The notes under the pieces were generated by a model. That model did no database searches, was not told the DNA's origin, and saw only the letters and a list, made by a program, of their open reading frames with translations. From NCBI GenBank assembly GCA_030833725.1, contig JAURGP010000006.1, positions 1-60,636 on the forward strand: 60,636 nt of DNA, in the 5' to 3' direction. Origin of the DNA: Candidatus Kapaibacterium sp. (GTDB taxonomy: Bacteria > Bacteroidota > Ignavibacteria > Kapaibacteriales > Kapaibacteriaceae). This document shows positions 21,128 through 29,907 of this stretch, piece by piece; position 1 is the stretch's first letter; every line of letters begins with the position of its first letter. The position numbers were made by a program, and so were the translations under genes.

Positions 21128-23620
21128 ATGAATTCGCGCGTGACTTCTCGTGATGCAGCCGCTCTCGGCTTCATTCTCCTAACCGTCGTCGTGTTTTTTT
21201 CCGATGCCCTTTTCGGTGGATTGAACTTCCTCGCCGAGGGAGATAACGTGGCGTTCTTCTCCTTCATCCCCTACCTCGAGGCAGCGAAGGAAGCTGGAGA
21301 GTTCCCCCTGTGGGTGCCCTACATCTTCAGCGGTATGCCATCACTGGCGTCCTTCCTGGCTGCCGGTGATCGATCGTGGGATGTGCTGTCGAATGTGCTG
21401 TTTGCCATTCCCCGGTTCATGGGCGAGGCCACGGGTAATGACACCACGCGTTTGGCACTGTGGTATGCCATCTACGGCTTTGGCGTGTACACGCTGATGC
21501 GCGTGAAGAAGCACGACTACCTCGTGTCGACCTTCAGCGCCGTGGCCGCAGTGTTCTCCACCTTCGTGATTGTCTGGATCATGATCGGTCACAGCACGAA
21601 GCCCGTGTCGCTGGCTACCCTGCCATGGATTCTGCTGGCCTTGGAACGGAACCGTGAGAAGTTCAGCTTGCTCAACGTGTTCCTGCTCACTCTGGCCATG
21701 ATCACGCTGGTGTCGGCAACACACCCACAGATGATGTTCTACCTTGGCTGCGCCGCTGGCATCTACCTCATCACGGAACTGGTAATCCACGTACTCCGTA
21801 AGGATGGCGCCGTGGAGGTCCTGAAGTCCGCTGGAGCCCTGGTTCTGGCTACGGGCATTGCGCTGGGGACGCATGCCGACATGTTCCTGGCCACAAGAGC
21901 CTACACGCCAGAGTCCACACGTGGTTCCGCACCGTTGGTTCAAGTAGAAGATGGTACGGTGGACCAGTCTGGCGGCAATGATTACGAATACGCCACCAAC
22001 TGGAGCTTCTCCCCAGAGGAGATGGCTACGTTCTTCGTGCCGAACTACTTCGGCTTTGGCAACCTGTCGATTCAAGAGCCGGGTGCCCCCGAGCCACGAC
22101 AGGACAATCTGTACTGGGGACAGATGCCGTTTACCGATGCAGCGAACTACATGGGCATTGGCGTGCTGCTCCTGGCCCTTGTTGGCGCGTGGTATCAGCG
22201 GAAGGATCCCTTCGTGATCTTCCTGATCGTACTGAGCGTGTTTTCGCTACTGCTCTCCTTTGGCAAGAATATGCCACTGCTGTACGATCTGTTCTACCAC
22301 TATGCACCGGCCTTCAACAAGTTCCGGGCACCTTCGATGGCCCTGGCTCTGTTGCAGTTTGCCGTGCCGGTGCTGGCTGGCTATGGTATCAGCACGGTGA
22401 TGCAGTGGTCGGGTCGGAAGGAGTACCAGAAATCTGCACTCGTGATTGGCGGAGCTACAGCAGTGTTCCTTGTGCTTGGATTTCTGATCCCGTCGACGTT
22501 CGAGAGCAGCTACACCACGGCGGTACAGCAGACACTGACCGAGAAGTATGGCCAGCAGATCAATCCCTCGGTGGCATCGGCTCGGTCCGTGCTCACCTTC
22601 GAGGAGATGAAGGCCGATTGGTTGGCAACGGGCTTCCTAGCGCTGCTCTTCGGCGCTGTGATCGTAGGTATGGTACGGGGCTCACTCAAGCCAGCTGTAG
22701 CCGTGCCAGTGCTCATTCTCCTGACGCTCACAGATCAGTGGCGCGTGGACAAGCGTCCGTACCATCCGGAAGAGGGCCAGCCACAGGAGACGGTCTTTGC
22801 CCAACATGCTGACGTCGTGCAGTGGCTGCGGCAGGATCAGCAACCATACCGCATTGCGGATCTGTCCAATCGTGTGCCTGCCAACTGGTGGGCCTACCAC
22901 TTCATCGAGAGCATTCAAGGGTATTCGTCGGCCAAGCTGCGCGTGTACCAAGACATGCTCGACGTTGCCGGAGTTGGTCGCGGACGCGAGCCGCAACCAG
23001 GGAACTCCGTGGTGGTGAATCCCTTCATGTGGAACCTGCTGAACGTTCGGTACATCGTTGCTTCTCAGCCGATCTATGACGGCATCGAGCCCGATTATCG
23101 CTCCCAGCGCGGACTACTGGTGTATCGCAATCCTGTGGCCTTCGATCGCGCCTGGTTCGTTGATGGCGTTATTGTTGAGCAGAATCAGCGCGTGATCTTG
23201 GATGCCCTCCGTGATGGCACGTTTGCAGCCGACTCCATCGCCTACGTCGAGAAGGCGCTGTCTGAAACCGTTCAGGCACCCGACAGCACAGCAACCGTGC
23301 AGGTTGCCGACCGTGGGAATCAGCGGCTTGTTCTGAAAACAACAAACTCGGCAACGTCCTTCCTCGTGGTCAGCGAAGTGTTCTACAACGAGTGGATGTG
23401 TACCATCGACGGCAAGCCAACCGACATTCACAAGACCAACTTCTTGCTACGTGGCGTGGTCGTTCCCGCTGGGACGCACACGATCGAATTCACCTATGTC
23501 AGCCCGGCGTTTGAAACCGGTCGTACCATCAGTCTGGCCTCGAATGCGCTGGCCCTCCTGATTGGTGCAGGGGGCTTCCTGCTATGGTGGCGTGGCCGTG
23601 GAAAGGTTTCCGCAGCATGA
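21128..23620 (+). CDS. YfhO family multi-spanning membrane protein
   Basis: 830 residues from ATG at 21128 with GAGGT 5 nt upstream. About a dozen hydrophobic spans cover the first 550 residues; the periplasmic loops carry family motifs GDNVAFFSFIPYLEAAKEAG and FPLWVPYIFSGMPSLASF. A soluble domain follows (YRIADLSNRVPANWWAYHF, SVVVNPFMWNLLNVRYIV), then a last span near the C-terminus. YfhO proteins resemble GT-C glycosyltransferases; B. subtilis YfhO acts in lipoteichoic acid glycosylation, but in Bacteroidota the acceptor is unknown. It overlaps the next gene by 4 nt (ATGA). Confidence 0.88.
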   Translation: MNSRVTSRDAAALGFILLTVVVFFSDALFGGLNFLAEGDNVAFFSFIPYLEAAKEAGEFPLWVPYIFSGMPSLASFLAAGDRSWDVLSNVLFAIPRFMGEATGNDTTRLALWYAIYGFGVYTLMRVKKHDYLVSTFSAVAAVFSTFVIVWIMIGHSTKPVSLATLPWILLALERNREKFSLLNVFLLTLAMITLVSATHPQMMFYLGCAAGIYLITELVIHVLRKDGAVEVLKSAGALVLATGIALGTHADMFLATRAYTPESTRGSAPLVQVEDGTVDQSGGNDYEYATNWSFSPEEMATFFVPNYFGFGNLSIQEPGAPEPRQDNLYWGQMPFTDAANYMGIGVLLLALVGAWYQRKDPFVIFLIVLSVFSLLLSFGKNMPLLYDLFYHYAPAFNKFRAPSMALALLQFAVPVLAGYGISTVMQWSGRKEYQKSALVIGGATAVFLVLGFLIPSTFESSYTTAVQQTLTEKYGQQINPSVASARSVLTFEEMKADWLATGFLALLFGAVIVGMVRGSLKPAVAVPVLILLTLTDQWRVDKRPYHPEEGQPQETVFAQHADVVQWLRQDQQPYRIADLSNRVPANWWAYHFIESIQGYSSAKLRVYQDMLDVAGVGRGREPQPGNSVVVNPFMWNLLNVRYIVASQPIYDGIEPDYRSQRGLLVYRNPVAFDRAWFVDGVIVEQNQRVILDALRDGTFAADSIAYVEKALSETVQAPDSTATVQVADRGNQRLVLKTTNSATSFLVVSEVFYNEWMCTIDGKPTDIHKTNFLLRGVVVPAGTHTIEFTYVSPAFETGRTISLASNALALLIGAGGFLLWWRGRGKVSAA

Positions 23621-24219
23621 CGTTCACCGACGTCCTCCATACGATCGCTGATTCAGTAGCAGCACATGGGCACATCGCGTTCCCCGGTGAGGTACTATCC
23701 CAGCTGAGCCCGGAAGATGTGGCATCTATACGAGAGGCCTATGGCTCGCTGTACTTGATGAAGTTGCCCGACCACGAGATCGCCTTTTTCGAGTGGGTCA
23801 AGGAGGTCGAGCCCGAGGTGTGGAACGACATCTGGGCAAGCACGGACGAAGCCCCCTACCTTGTCAGCCTTGCTCACCTACCGGACTTTGCCGGACCAAT
23901 GCATCCGGGCTCGTACTGGATCCGTGATTTGCAGTCGGTGCCGAACTACTTCTTCATGCCCGACATGATCCTCCAGAAGGAGTCGCAGGACTTCCTGGCC
24001 GCCTCACGACATCGCTTGCTAGATCAACAGCGCGTATCGCTACCACAGGCCTTTGCCCTGCAGGCCAGTGTGGGTCCGGTGGATCTGTGGCACTTTGCCT
24101 ACCATCATCAGATTCCTCTGACGGAGGTCCGCGAGGCGATTGCAGCCCTCGTTGAAGATCAGATCGTGGTCCATGTGCCGCGTGCCGAGCATCTCTCCGA
24201 CTACTTCAACGTGGACTGA
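23617..24219 (+). CDS. Conserved hypothetical protein
   Basis: 200 residues starting at the ATGA overlap with the preceding membrane protein gene. Soluble and acidic, with no signal peptide or membrane span. DLWHFAYHHQIPLTEVREAIAALVEDQIVVHV near the C-terminus looks like a winged-helix-like or small helical domain. I do not recognise a family. Co-translation with the YfhO-like gene and a 5-nt gap to aspartokinase suggest one transcript. Confidence 0.8.
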   Translation: MTFTDVLHTIADSVAAHGHIAFPGEVLSQLSPEDVASIREAYGSLYLMKLPDHEIAFFEWVKEVEPEVWNDIWASTDEAPYLVSLAHLPDFAGPMHPGSYWIRDLQSVPNYFFMPDMILQKESQDFLAASRHRLLDQQRVSLPQAFALQASVGPVDLWHFAYHHQIPLTEVREAIAALVEDQIVVHVPRAEHLSDYFNVD

Positions 24220-24224
24220 TCGAC

Positions 24225-25535
24225 ATGCGCGTTCTGAAGTTTGGAGGTACCTCCGTGGCTACGGCCGAAGCCCTGCAGCAGGTGGTGCAGATCATTCAGG
24301 GTGAAGTGGCATCCAACGGACCGTGCATGGTAGTAGCCAGTGCTACAGCAGGCACTACGAATAAACTCCTCCAGGCAGCAACCCTTGCGCCCTACCGATG
24401 TGAGGACGCGCGCCAGATCCTTGCACATATTGCCGACGACCACCACACGCTGGCAAGAGAAGTGATAGACTCGGGTTCTCTTCTGCACGACACCCTCGAG
24501 CACATCGATGCTCACATCCAGCGTGCCCTCGACCTTGTAGACAGCCTGCACGTCCTGCAGGAATGGACCGAACAGTCCAGTGATGCTCTCGTGATGACGG
24601 GCGAACTGCTGAGTACTACGATTCTGGCGGCCCTGCTGCAGGGGTGGTCTACTCCCGTCAGCTTGATTCCTGCCACCGAACTGCTGCAGACCGACGATGC
24701 CTTTGGTGCTGCAACAGTGCACTTCCCTGCCTCGCAGGAGCAGTGTCGGCGTAGGCTGTTGCCCGTGCTCCGGGAGGGCATGTCGGTGGTAACGCAAGGG
24801 TTCATCGGCGCTACAGCCGACGGCCTCCCCACAACGCTAGGTCGGGGTGGCTCGGATGCCTCGGCGTCCATCCTCGGAGCCTGTGTTGCTGCAGAGGAAG
24901 TCCAGATCTGGACCGACGTCAGCGGCGTCTACAGCGCCGACCCTCGGTTGATCCCCACCGCCCGACCGATTTCATCGCTGCATGTAGGCGAGATTCGCGA
25001 ACTGGCGCTCTACGGAGCAAAGGTGGTGCATCCAGAGGCAATTCTTCCTGCCCTCGAGGCTGGCATCCGCGTTCGCATCTTGAATACGTTTGCTCCACAG
25101 GATGAGGGTACCGTCATCACGAACATCACGAACGATGCCGAACATCATGGTCCGTTACATGGTCCGTTACATGGTCCGTTGCATGCGGTGTCGGCAGTGC
25201 AGAATTGCGTGGTGATGCAAGACGCACCAACGGATGGTCTACCCTTGCCGTGCCTGCTCGAACTGCACACGGTGGATCACAGCGTGAAGGTGTTCCAACC
25301 AACCACGGCAGAACAGCGTCTGTTGGTTGGCACAGCACCGACGGTTGCCGTACTGTGCATCGTTGGACCAGCGGCGGTTCACAATGCTACGTTGCACATC
25401 CTTGGTGATGCCCTCCAGGAAATCGATGTGCTCGCCACCGTAATGGGCACCTCTCCCTGGGCGGTGTATGCAGTAGTACCCCAGAGCCAGTGTCTACAGG
25501 CTCTACAGCAGGTGCACACCCTGCTTGGCAGCTAA
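24225..25535 (+). CDS. lysC: Aspartate kinase
   Basis: 436 residues catalysing the first step of Lys/Thr/Met synthesis. The kinase domain has KFGGTSVATAEAL at the N-terminus, then QGFIGATADGLPTTLGRGGSDASAS split over residues about 190-215 and the ATP site WTDVSGVYSADPR. The C-terminal 120 residues hold an ACT-type regulatory region (VHNATLHILGDALQEIDVLATVM). No homoserine dehydrogenase domain is fused. Unusually, the linker between the two parts carries a three-copy tandem repeat encoding HGPL. Other family members have ThrA-type fusions, excluded here by length. Confidence 0.93.
   Translation: MRVLKFGGTSVATAEALQQVVQIIQGEVASNGPCMVVASATAGTTNKLLQAATLAPYRCEDARQILAHIADDHHTLAREVIDSGSLLHDTLEHIDAHIQRALDLVDSLHVLQEWTEQSSDALVMTGELLSTTILAALLQGWSTPVSLIPATELLQTDDAFGAATVHFPASQEQCRRRLLPVLREGMSVVTQGFIGATADGLPTTLGRGGSDASASILGACVAAEEVQIWTDVSGVYSADPRLIPTARPISSLHVGEIRELALYGAKVVHPEAILPALEAGIRVRILNTFAPQDEGTVITNITNDAEHHGPLHGPLHGPLHAVSAVQNCVVMQDAPTDGLPLPCLLELHTVDHSVKVFQPTTAEQRLLVGTAPTVAVLCIVGPAAVHNATLHILGDALQEIDVLATVMGTSPWAVYAVVPQSQCLQALQQVHTLLGS
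25146..25181 (+). repeat. In-frame 12-bp tandem repeat within the aspartokinase gene
   Basis: CATGGTCCGTTA is present three times in a row (25146-25157, 25158-25169, 25170-25181; last base G), adding HGPL units to the kinase-ACT linker. Copy number could vary by slippage without frameshift. Confidence 0.9.
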
Positions 25536-25538
25536 AAC

Positions 25539-26177
25539 CTAGTCGTCGTCCTCGGCCACCATCTGCCGAACGACATCCCGTACCGGCCCCACATGTCGCA
25601 GGAAGAGAGGAATACACAAGGCAACAGCAATGGCCCGAAGATTCGCCGAATCGTCAATCGGAACCATCGTGAACAGTTGTAGTGCCTGTTCCGGAAAGCT
25701 CATGGCAAGAACCATCGTAGCAATGATGGCCGTCATCGACCCGATGTGGATGTCGCGACGGATGATGTAGTAGCCCACGAGGTACATCAGCGCCCACGTG
25801 ACCAGCAGCATCGGATTCAGCACGGCACTGATGCCGGCAGCCGTGGCCAGCCCCCTACCACCCTTGCCTCCCAAGAAGAGATTGTACGTGTGACCCAGCA
25901 CCGCACCAACAGCAGCCGAAGCCGTCACCATCAGCGTATCATCGCCAAGCCAGCGACCGACGTAGACGGCGGCAATCCCTTTGCCAGCATCAATCGCCGC
26001 CGCTGCAATGGCCAGTACCAAGGATCCACTCACGTCGTAGAGATTCCGTGCACCAACATTGCCGGAACCCTCGTCCGTGATGTTGCTACCACTGGTGAAT
26101 TTGCGAAGAAGATAGGCCGCAGGAATCGTGCCCAGCAGGTAGCCAAGGACGCCAGCCAGAACATACATGAGCATCAT
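25539..26177 (-). CDS. plsY: Glycerol-3-phosphate acyltransferase PlsY
   Basis: 212 residues with five predicted membrane spans. It transfers the acyl group from acyl-phosphate to glycerol-3-phosphate, the first step of phospholipid synthesis. Diagnostic motifs: GYLLGTIPAAYLL, the SGNVGARNLYDVSG stretch (phosphate binding) and GKGGRGLATAAG (acyl-phosphate loop). Start overlaps the permease stop as ATGATG. It converges with aspartokinase with a 3-nt gap and is the last gene of the maf-permease-plsY run. Confidence 0.95.
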   Translation of the reverse strand: MMLMYVLAGVLGYLLGTIPAAYLLRKFTSGSNITDEGSGNVGARNLYDVSGSLVLAIAAAAIDAGKGIAAVYVGRWLGDDTLMVTASAAVGAVLGHTYNLFLGGKGGRGLATAAGISAVLNPMLLVTWALMYLVGYYIIRRDIHIGSMTAIIATMVLAMSFPEQALQLFTMVPIDDSANLRAIAVALCIPLFLRHVGPVRDVVRQMVAEDDD

Positions 26178-27043
26178 GAGCGCACCTTCAAGAACCGCAT
26201 TTGGAGGAATGACACTACAATCAGAATAACAAAGATCACGTAGGCTAGAGCCGAGGCATAGCCCATCTGATTACTCTGCTCGAAGGCTCGGTGGTACACT
26301 TCGTACACCAGCGTGGACGTAGCACCCAACGGACCACCCTTCGTCATCACATAGATCTCGACAAACACTTGGAAGGACTTGATCGAGTTGATCACCACCA
26401 CAAACAGCAGCGTTGGGCGAACCATGGGCAGCGTAATCTTCCAGAATTGCTGCCAACGTGAGGCACCAGCCAGTTCGGCTGCTTCGTACATGTCCTTGCT
26501 GATCGCCTCCATACCGGCAAGGAAGAGCACCATGTAGTAGCCGGTGCTCATCCATACATCCATGGCCATGATGGCCGGTAGTGCGGTTGCCTCTGTCAGC
26601 AGCCAACCATTCTCCGGATGAGGGATCCCCATCATGGCAGCGATGGCGTTCACATAGCCATCACGGGCATACAGGTTGGTGAAGATCAGTGCTATGACCA
26701 CCAGCGACGTGACCGACGGCAAGAAGTACGAGGCTCGCAGGAGTGCTCCGATGCGCGGCCCTCGGCGTTGCATGGCTACTGCCAGCGTTAGAGCGCAAGC
26801 TGTGGTCACGGGCACCGTACCAACGGTAAAGATCACGGTGTTCCACAGTGCCCGCCAGAATCCGGGATCGGACAGGAGCGCCGAGTAGTTCTCCAGCCCG
26901 ATGAAGGTGAGCTCGTTGCTGAGTGTGCGGTACTCGGAGAAACTCAACACCAAGGCATAGGCCAGTGGATACAGCCAGAACACTACAAACGTGATCAGCC
27001 AGGGCGCGAGCAAGGTGAGCGTGTAGGCACGGTTAGTCCTCAT
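26174..27043 (-). CDS. ABC transporter permease, MalF/UgpA type
   Basis: 289 residues with six predicted spans; ATG at 27043 overlaps the maf stop as ATGA. The cytoplasmic EAA loop reads EAAELAGASRWQQFWKITLP, which docks an ATPase. The N-terminus (APWLITFVVFWLYPLAYALVLSF) is typical of the first permease of carbohydrate importers (CUT1). Neither a MalG-type partner, a binding protein nor an ATPase is nearby, so the rest of the transporter must lie elsewhere. Substrate cannot be told; glycerol-3-phosphate would fit the plsY neighbour but that is speculation. Confidence 0.9.
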   Translation of the reverse strand: MRTNRAYTLTLLAPWLITFVVFWLYPLAYALVLSFSEYRTLSNELTFIGLENYSALLSDPGFWRALWNTVIFTVGTVPVTTACALTLAVAMQRRGPRIGALLRASYFLPSVTSLVVIALIFTNLYARDGYVNAIAAMMGIPHPENGWLLTEATALPAIMAMDVWMSTGYYMVLFLAGMEAISKDMYEAAELAGASRWQQFWKITLPMVRPTLLFVVVINSIKSFQVFVEIYVMTKGGPLGATSTLVYEVYHRAFEQSNQMGYASALAYVIFVILIVVSFLQMRFLKVRS

Positions 27044-27681
27044 CGCTGCACCGGCGGTAGGGAGTGCATCTGTTGCGCCACCGTCCGTAGCGACGTGTAC
27101 AGCAATTCCAGTGGCAGGCCAACGATCGTGTAGTAGCATCCCGCGATGTGCGACACAAACACCGCACCCAAATCATCTTGGATGCCATAGGCACCGGCCT
27201 TATCCATGGGCGATCCCGTTGCCACGTAGGCCTGGATCTCGATGTCGTCGAGCTGTCGGAACGTAACGTCCGTTTGGCGACTCACCACCATGGTGGACAT
27301 GCCGTAGGCATCGGGCACAGCAATCGCCACTCCCGTATGCACGGTATGCGTTCGGCCACTCAGGCTACGCAGCATGTCGGCTGCGTGCTCGGGACTGGAC
27401 GGCTTATTCAGAATCGCACCGTCCAGAACAACGGTAGTGTCGCTACCGATCACGATCGACGGCTCGCCAGCAATGATCAAGCCCCGTTCCGCCTTCATGC
27501 GAGCGAGTTGCTGCACGTAGATGGAAGGGGGCTGATCGAGTGGGATACAGTCTTCGTCAACATCAGGGCGAACAACCGAGAAGGTAAAGCCCAGATGCGT
27601 CAATAGGCTCTGACGGCGCGGAGATTGCGAGGCCAGGACAAGTGGAAGGGGTAACCCCAGCAGCGTATTGATGGAAGTCAT
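27040..27681 (-). CDS. maf: Maf family nucleotide pyrophosphatase
   Basis: 213 residues. Maf proteins hydrolyse dTTP/UTP or modified nucleotides and act as house-cleaning enzymes. Motifs: PLVLASQSPRRQSLLTHLGF (P-loop-like), the IVIGSDTTVVL catalytic Asp region and GSPMDKAGAYGIQD. ATG at 27681 is chosen because TACCTTTG ends 6 nt upstream, pointing to a leaderless transcript; an upstream TTG in frame would lie inside that promoter box. The stop overlaps the permease start. Confidence 0.93.
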   Translation of the reverse strand: MTSINTLLGLPLPLVLASQSPRRQSLLTHLGFTFSVVRPDVDEDCIPLDQPPSIYVQQLARMKAERGLIIAGEPSIVIGSDTTVVLDGAILNKPSSPEHAADMLRSLSGRTHTVHTGVAIAVPDAYGMSTMVVSRQTDVTFRQLDDIEIQAYVATGSPMDKAGAYGIQDDLGAVFVSHIAGCYYTIVGLPLELLYTSLRTVAQQMHSLPPVQR

Positions 27682-27687
27682 GCGCTG

Positions 27688-27695
27688 CAAAGGTA
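27688..27695 (-). promoter_or_regulatory. Candidate -7 box (TACCTTTG) of maf
   Basis: Perfect TAnnTTTG on the minus strand, 6 nt before the maf ATG and without a Shine-Dalgarno in between. Transcription would begin at or next to the start codon. Confidence 0.55.
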
Positions 27696-27750
27696 GGGGC
27701 GGTGCGGGCAAAAACGTGATTGAGCTGGCACCCCGAGCTGGATTCCGGAA

Positions 27751-28287
27751 TCAGATACCCAGTGCGCCGGTCACGGCGTTCTGGATCGTAGACCCCATTG
27801 GATCTTCACCACTCTTGTAGCGCGCTACGATCTTGCCATCCTTACCGATGAGAAACTTCTCGAAGTTCCAGCCCACTTCGCCACCGCTGGCTGTAAGCCA
27901 TTGATAAAGAGGATGCTTGTCCGATCCCTTCACCGACACCTTGGCCATCATTGGGAACGACACATCATACTTGGTGCTACAGAACTCCTTGATCTCTTCG
28001 TTCGTACCCGGCTCCTGCGCGCCGAAGTCGTTGGCAGGAACGCCAACAATGACGAAACCCTTGTCCTTGTACTTGGCGTAGAGTTCTTGAAGGGGCTTAT
28101 ACTGCTTAGTGTAGCCACAGAACGACGCAACGTTGACCACCATCACCACCTTCCCCTTGAACTGGGAAAGCTTCACCGGCTTCCCATCGATGTCGGTCAT
28201 GGTGAATTCATGGAAGGACTGCTGTGCTTCTGCCTGCGACATGCTAAAGACTCCTGCGAGAATGATGGCAACAAGAATGCGAATCAT
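27751..28287 (-). CDS. Exported glutathione peroxidase-like thiol peroxidase
   Basis: 178 residues: a signal peptide (about 1-21, SMSQAEA-QQ) then a GPx fold. The peroxidatic Cys is in VNVASFCGYTKQYKPL (Cys rather than Sec); the FVIVGVPANDFGAQEPGT and WNFEKFLIGKDGKIV motifs supply the Gln and Trp of the catalytic tetrad. Periplasmic members of this family reduce hydroperoxides, usually with thioredoxin-like donors. GGAG lies 7 nt before the ATG. It stands alone between two operons. Confidence 0.92.
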   Translation of the reverse strand: MIRILVAIILAGVFSMSQAEAQQSFHEFTMTDIDGKPVKLSQFKGKVVMVVNVASFCGYTKQYKPLQELYAKYKDKGFVIVGVPANDFGAQEPGTNEEIKEFCSTKYDVSFPMMAKVSVKGSDKHPLYQWLTASGGEVGWNFEKFLIGKDGKIVARYKSGEDPMGSTIQNAVTGALGI

Positions 28288-28336
28288 GGGGCTACTCCAA
28301 TAGTGGTCACCGAATAGTGCCTACGGAAACTGCTGA

Positions 28337-28924
28337 TTACGGTAGATGGTTCCCTGCACTGGCGTGACGCGTGATACAGAGCACACGAGCGGAAGCCGTC
28401 GGATGGTTCACAAAACTCACATCCGAGCAAACGAAGTTGTCCTGTGGCACGGTACGCAGCATCTCCAACAGTGCACGGTACTCCGCCTGCCCCTCCGGAT
28501 GAGGATAGCACACTACCGTGATCGTGCCTCCCGGAGCCAGAATCTGCATGGCCTGGGTCACGGCTGCACAGGTTGTTGCCGTTGTGGTTGTGCAGGACTT
28601 ATCCCCTCCTGGCAGGTATCCCAGGTTAAACGTTACGGCCCGGATCGATCCGTGCACGGAAGACGGTAGATACGTGATGAGCTCTTCATGCCCAGCATGG
28701 AACATCTCAACACGGTTGGACAGGTCTGACAGTCGTGCACGGGTCGATGCTATTGCCTCGGCCTGAATGTCGAATCCATACACCGTACCGGTTGGTCCCA
28801 CCAGTTCAGCAAGCACGCTGGTGTCGTAGCCGTTACCTACCGTAGCATCTACCACCACATCGCCCGGTTGAACGATGTGTTGCAGGAGAGCGTGCACGTA
28901 GGTCACGGCATTCCGGTACGTCAT
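28337..28924 (-). CDS. mnmM: SAM-dependent methyltransferase, MnmM (YtqB) type
   Basis: 195 residues from an ATG that overlaps the preceding stop (ATGA). Rossmann methyltransferase motifs: DVVVDATVGNGYDTSVLAEL (SAM motif I), VYGFDIQAEAI (II), and TFNLGYLPGGDKS, the NLGYLPGGDK hallmark of the YtqB/MnmM family. MnmM of Gram-positive bacteria and some others methylates nm5s2U to mnm5s2U at tRNA position 34. The upstream partner resembles the oxidoreductase half of MnmC, which makes its substrate. Assignment of the family is strong, the exact substrate is inferred. Confidence 0.85.
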   Translation of the reverse strand: MTYRNAVTYVHALLQHIVQPGDVVVDATVGNGYDTSVLAELVGPTGTVYGFDIQAEAIASTRARLSDLSNRVEMFHAGHEELITYLPSSVHGSIRAVTFNLGYLPGGDKSCTTTTATTCAAVTQAMQILAPGGTITVVCYPHPEGQAEYRALLEMLRTVPQDNFVCSDVSFVNHPTASARVLCITRHASAGNHLP

Positions 28925-29907
28925 GCTTGCCACCACCGTTGGATATCTACTTCGGCATCAATCGGCGCACCGTACATCACATGATCCAGCAGCTGCGTTG
29001 CTGCCCACGGCGCCCAGAGCGATCCCTTGGCACCCAAACCGTTGAGAATGGCATGCTGGCGATGCTCCGGGTGGATGCCCACGAATGGACGCTTGGATTG
29101 TGCAGCCGGTCGCACCGCCGCCTGCTGTCCTACGACCGTCAGTGGCCGGTGAAGAATCTCCTCAGCCTTAGCAAGGAGTGTCTCGCGCGCCGTGGCCGTA
29201 GGTGTGTTCGTCAGGTCGTCCCAGTCATGCGTCGAACCGATGCGCAATACCTGTTGTCTCTGGTCCAGTGGGCCTGGAATGATCCATATTCCGCGGATCA
29301 CCACTGCCGACAACGGTTCTCCCTCATGAACCACATCGAGAATCTCCCCTTTCACTGGCTGAAACGGCAACCACGACCACAGGTCATGGTGTGACGCCTG
29401 CCAGCCAGTAGCCCACACCGTAAGATCAACATCCATCGGCGAGGCCGTCGTCGTGTCATTGTGCGCGCTCACGGCATCGATGAAGGCATTCGTGTCCACG
29501 GTCGCTCCTTGGTACGCCACACCGCCAAAGGGATAGTGTACACCGTCGTAGTGGCCAGGGGCCAGCGGTTGCCACTCCACACCCGGACCGCGCTCTACGG
29601 CTGCTGCCCAGAGATCGGCATCCTTCTGCGTGAGGAATAGTCGCCGAATGGTGCGCGGCGTCCAAAACGTTGCCTGATACTTCAACTCTGCCTGACGATA
29701 GGCCTCATGGGCAAACGGTAGAAGGACCTCGCTGCGCCACGTCGATTTTGGACGCGTACCCGTTGTGGGGTTGATCAACCCGGCAGCTACACGCGACGCA
29801 TTGAGCTGCGGAAACGGATCTACGATGGTGACCTCTACGCCACGCTCCGCACACCAGTGAGCCATCCACGCACCGGCCAGCCCCCTTCCCAGCACGTGCA
29901 CTCTCAT
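28921..29907 (-). CDS. FAD-dependent oxidoreductase, MnmC(o)/DAO type
   Basis: 328 residues. GRGLAGAWMAHWCAERGVEVTIVD is the FAD-binding dinucleotide fold of D-amino-acid oxidase (DAO) enzymes; AAGLINPTTGTRPKSTWRSE and the C-terminal VGIHPEHRQHAILNGLGAKG complete the fold. In MnmC the equivalent C-terminal domain oxidatively removes the carboxymethyl group of cmnm5s2U34 in tRNA. This gene sits between tcdA and mnmM with 4-nt overlaps on both sides, which suggests the same role as a stand-alone enzyme. ThiO-type glycine oxidase is the alternative; no thiamine genes are near. Confidence 0.75.
   Translation of the reverse strand: MRVHVLGRGLAGAWMAHWCAERGVEVTIVDPFPQLNASRVAAGLINPTTGTRPKSTWRSEVLLPFAHEAYRQAELKYQATFWTPRTIRRLFLTQKDADLWAAAVERGPGVEWQPLAPGHYDGVHYPFGGVAYQGATVDTNAFIDAVSAHNDTTTASPMDVDLTVWATGWQASHHDLWSWLPFQPVKGEILDVVHEGEPLSAVVIRGIWIIPGPLDQRQQVLRIGSTHDWDDLTNTPTATARETLLAKAEEILHRPLTVVGQQAAVRPAAQSKRPFVGIHPEHRQHAILNGLGAKGSLWAPWAATQLLDHVMYGAPIDAEVDIQRWWQA

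Noticed and set aside
25146-25181. CRISPR-like short tandem repeats
   Set aside because: The units are only 12 bp, contiguous and in frame within aspartokinase; there are no spacers.
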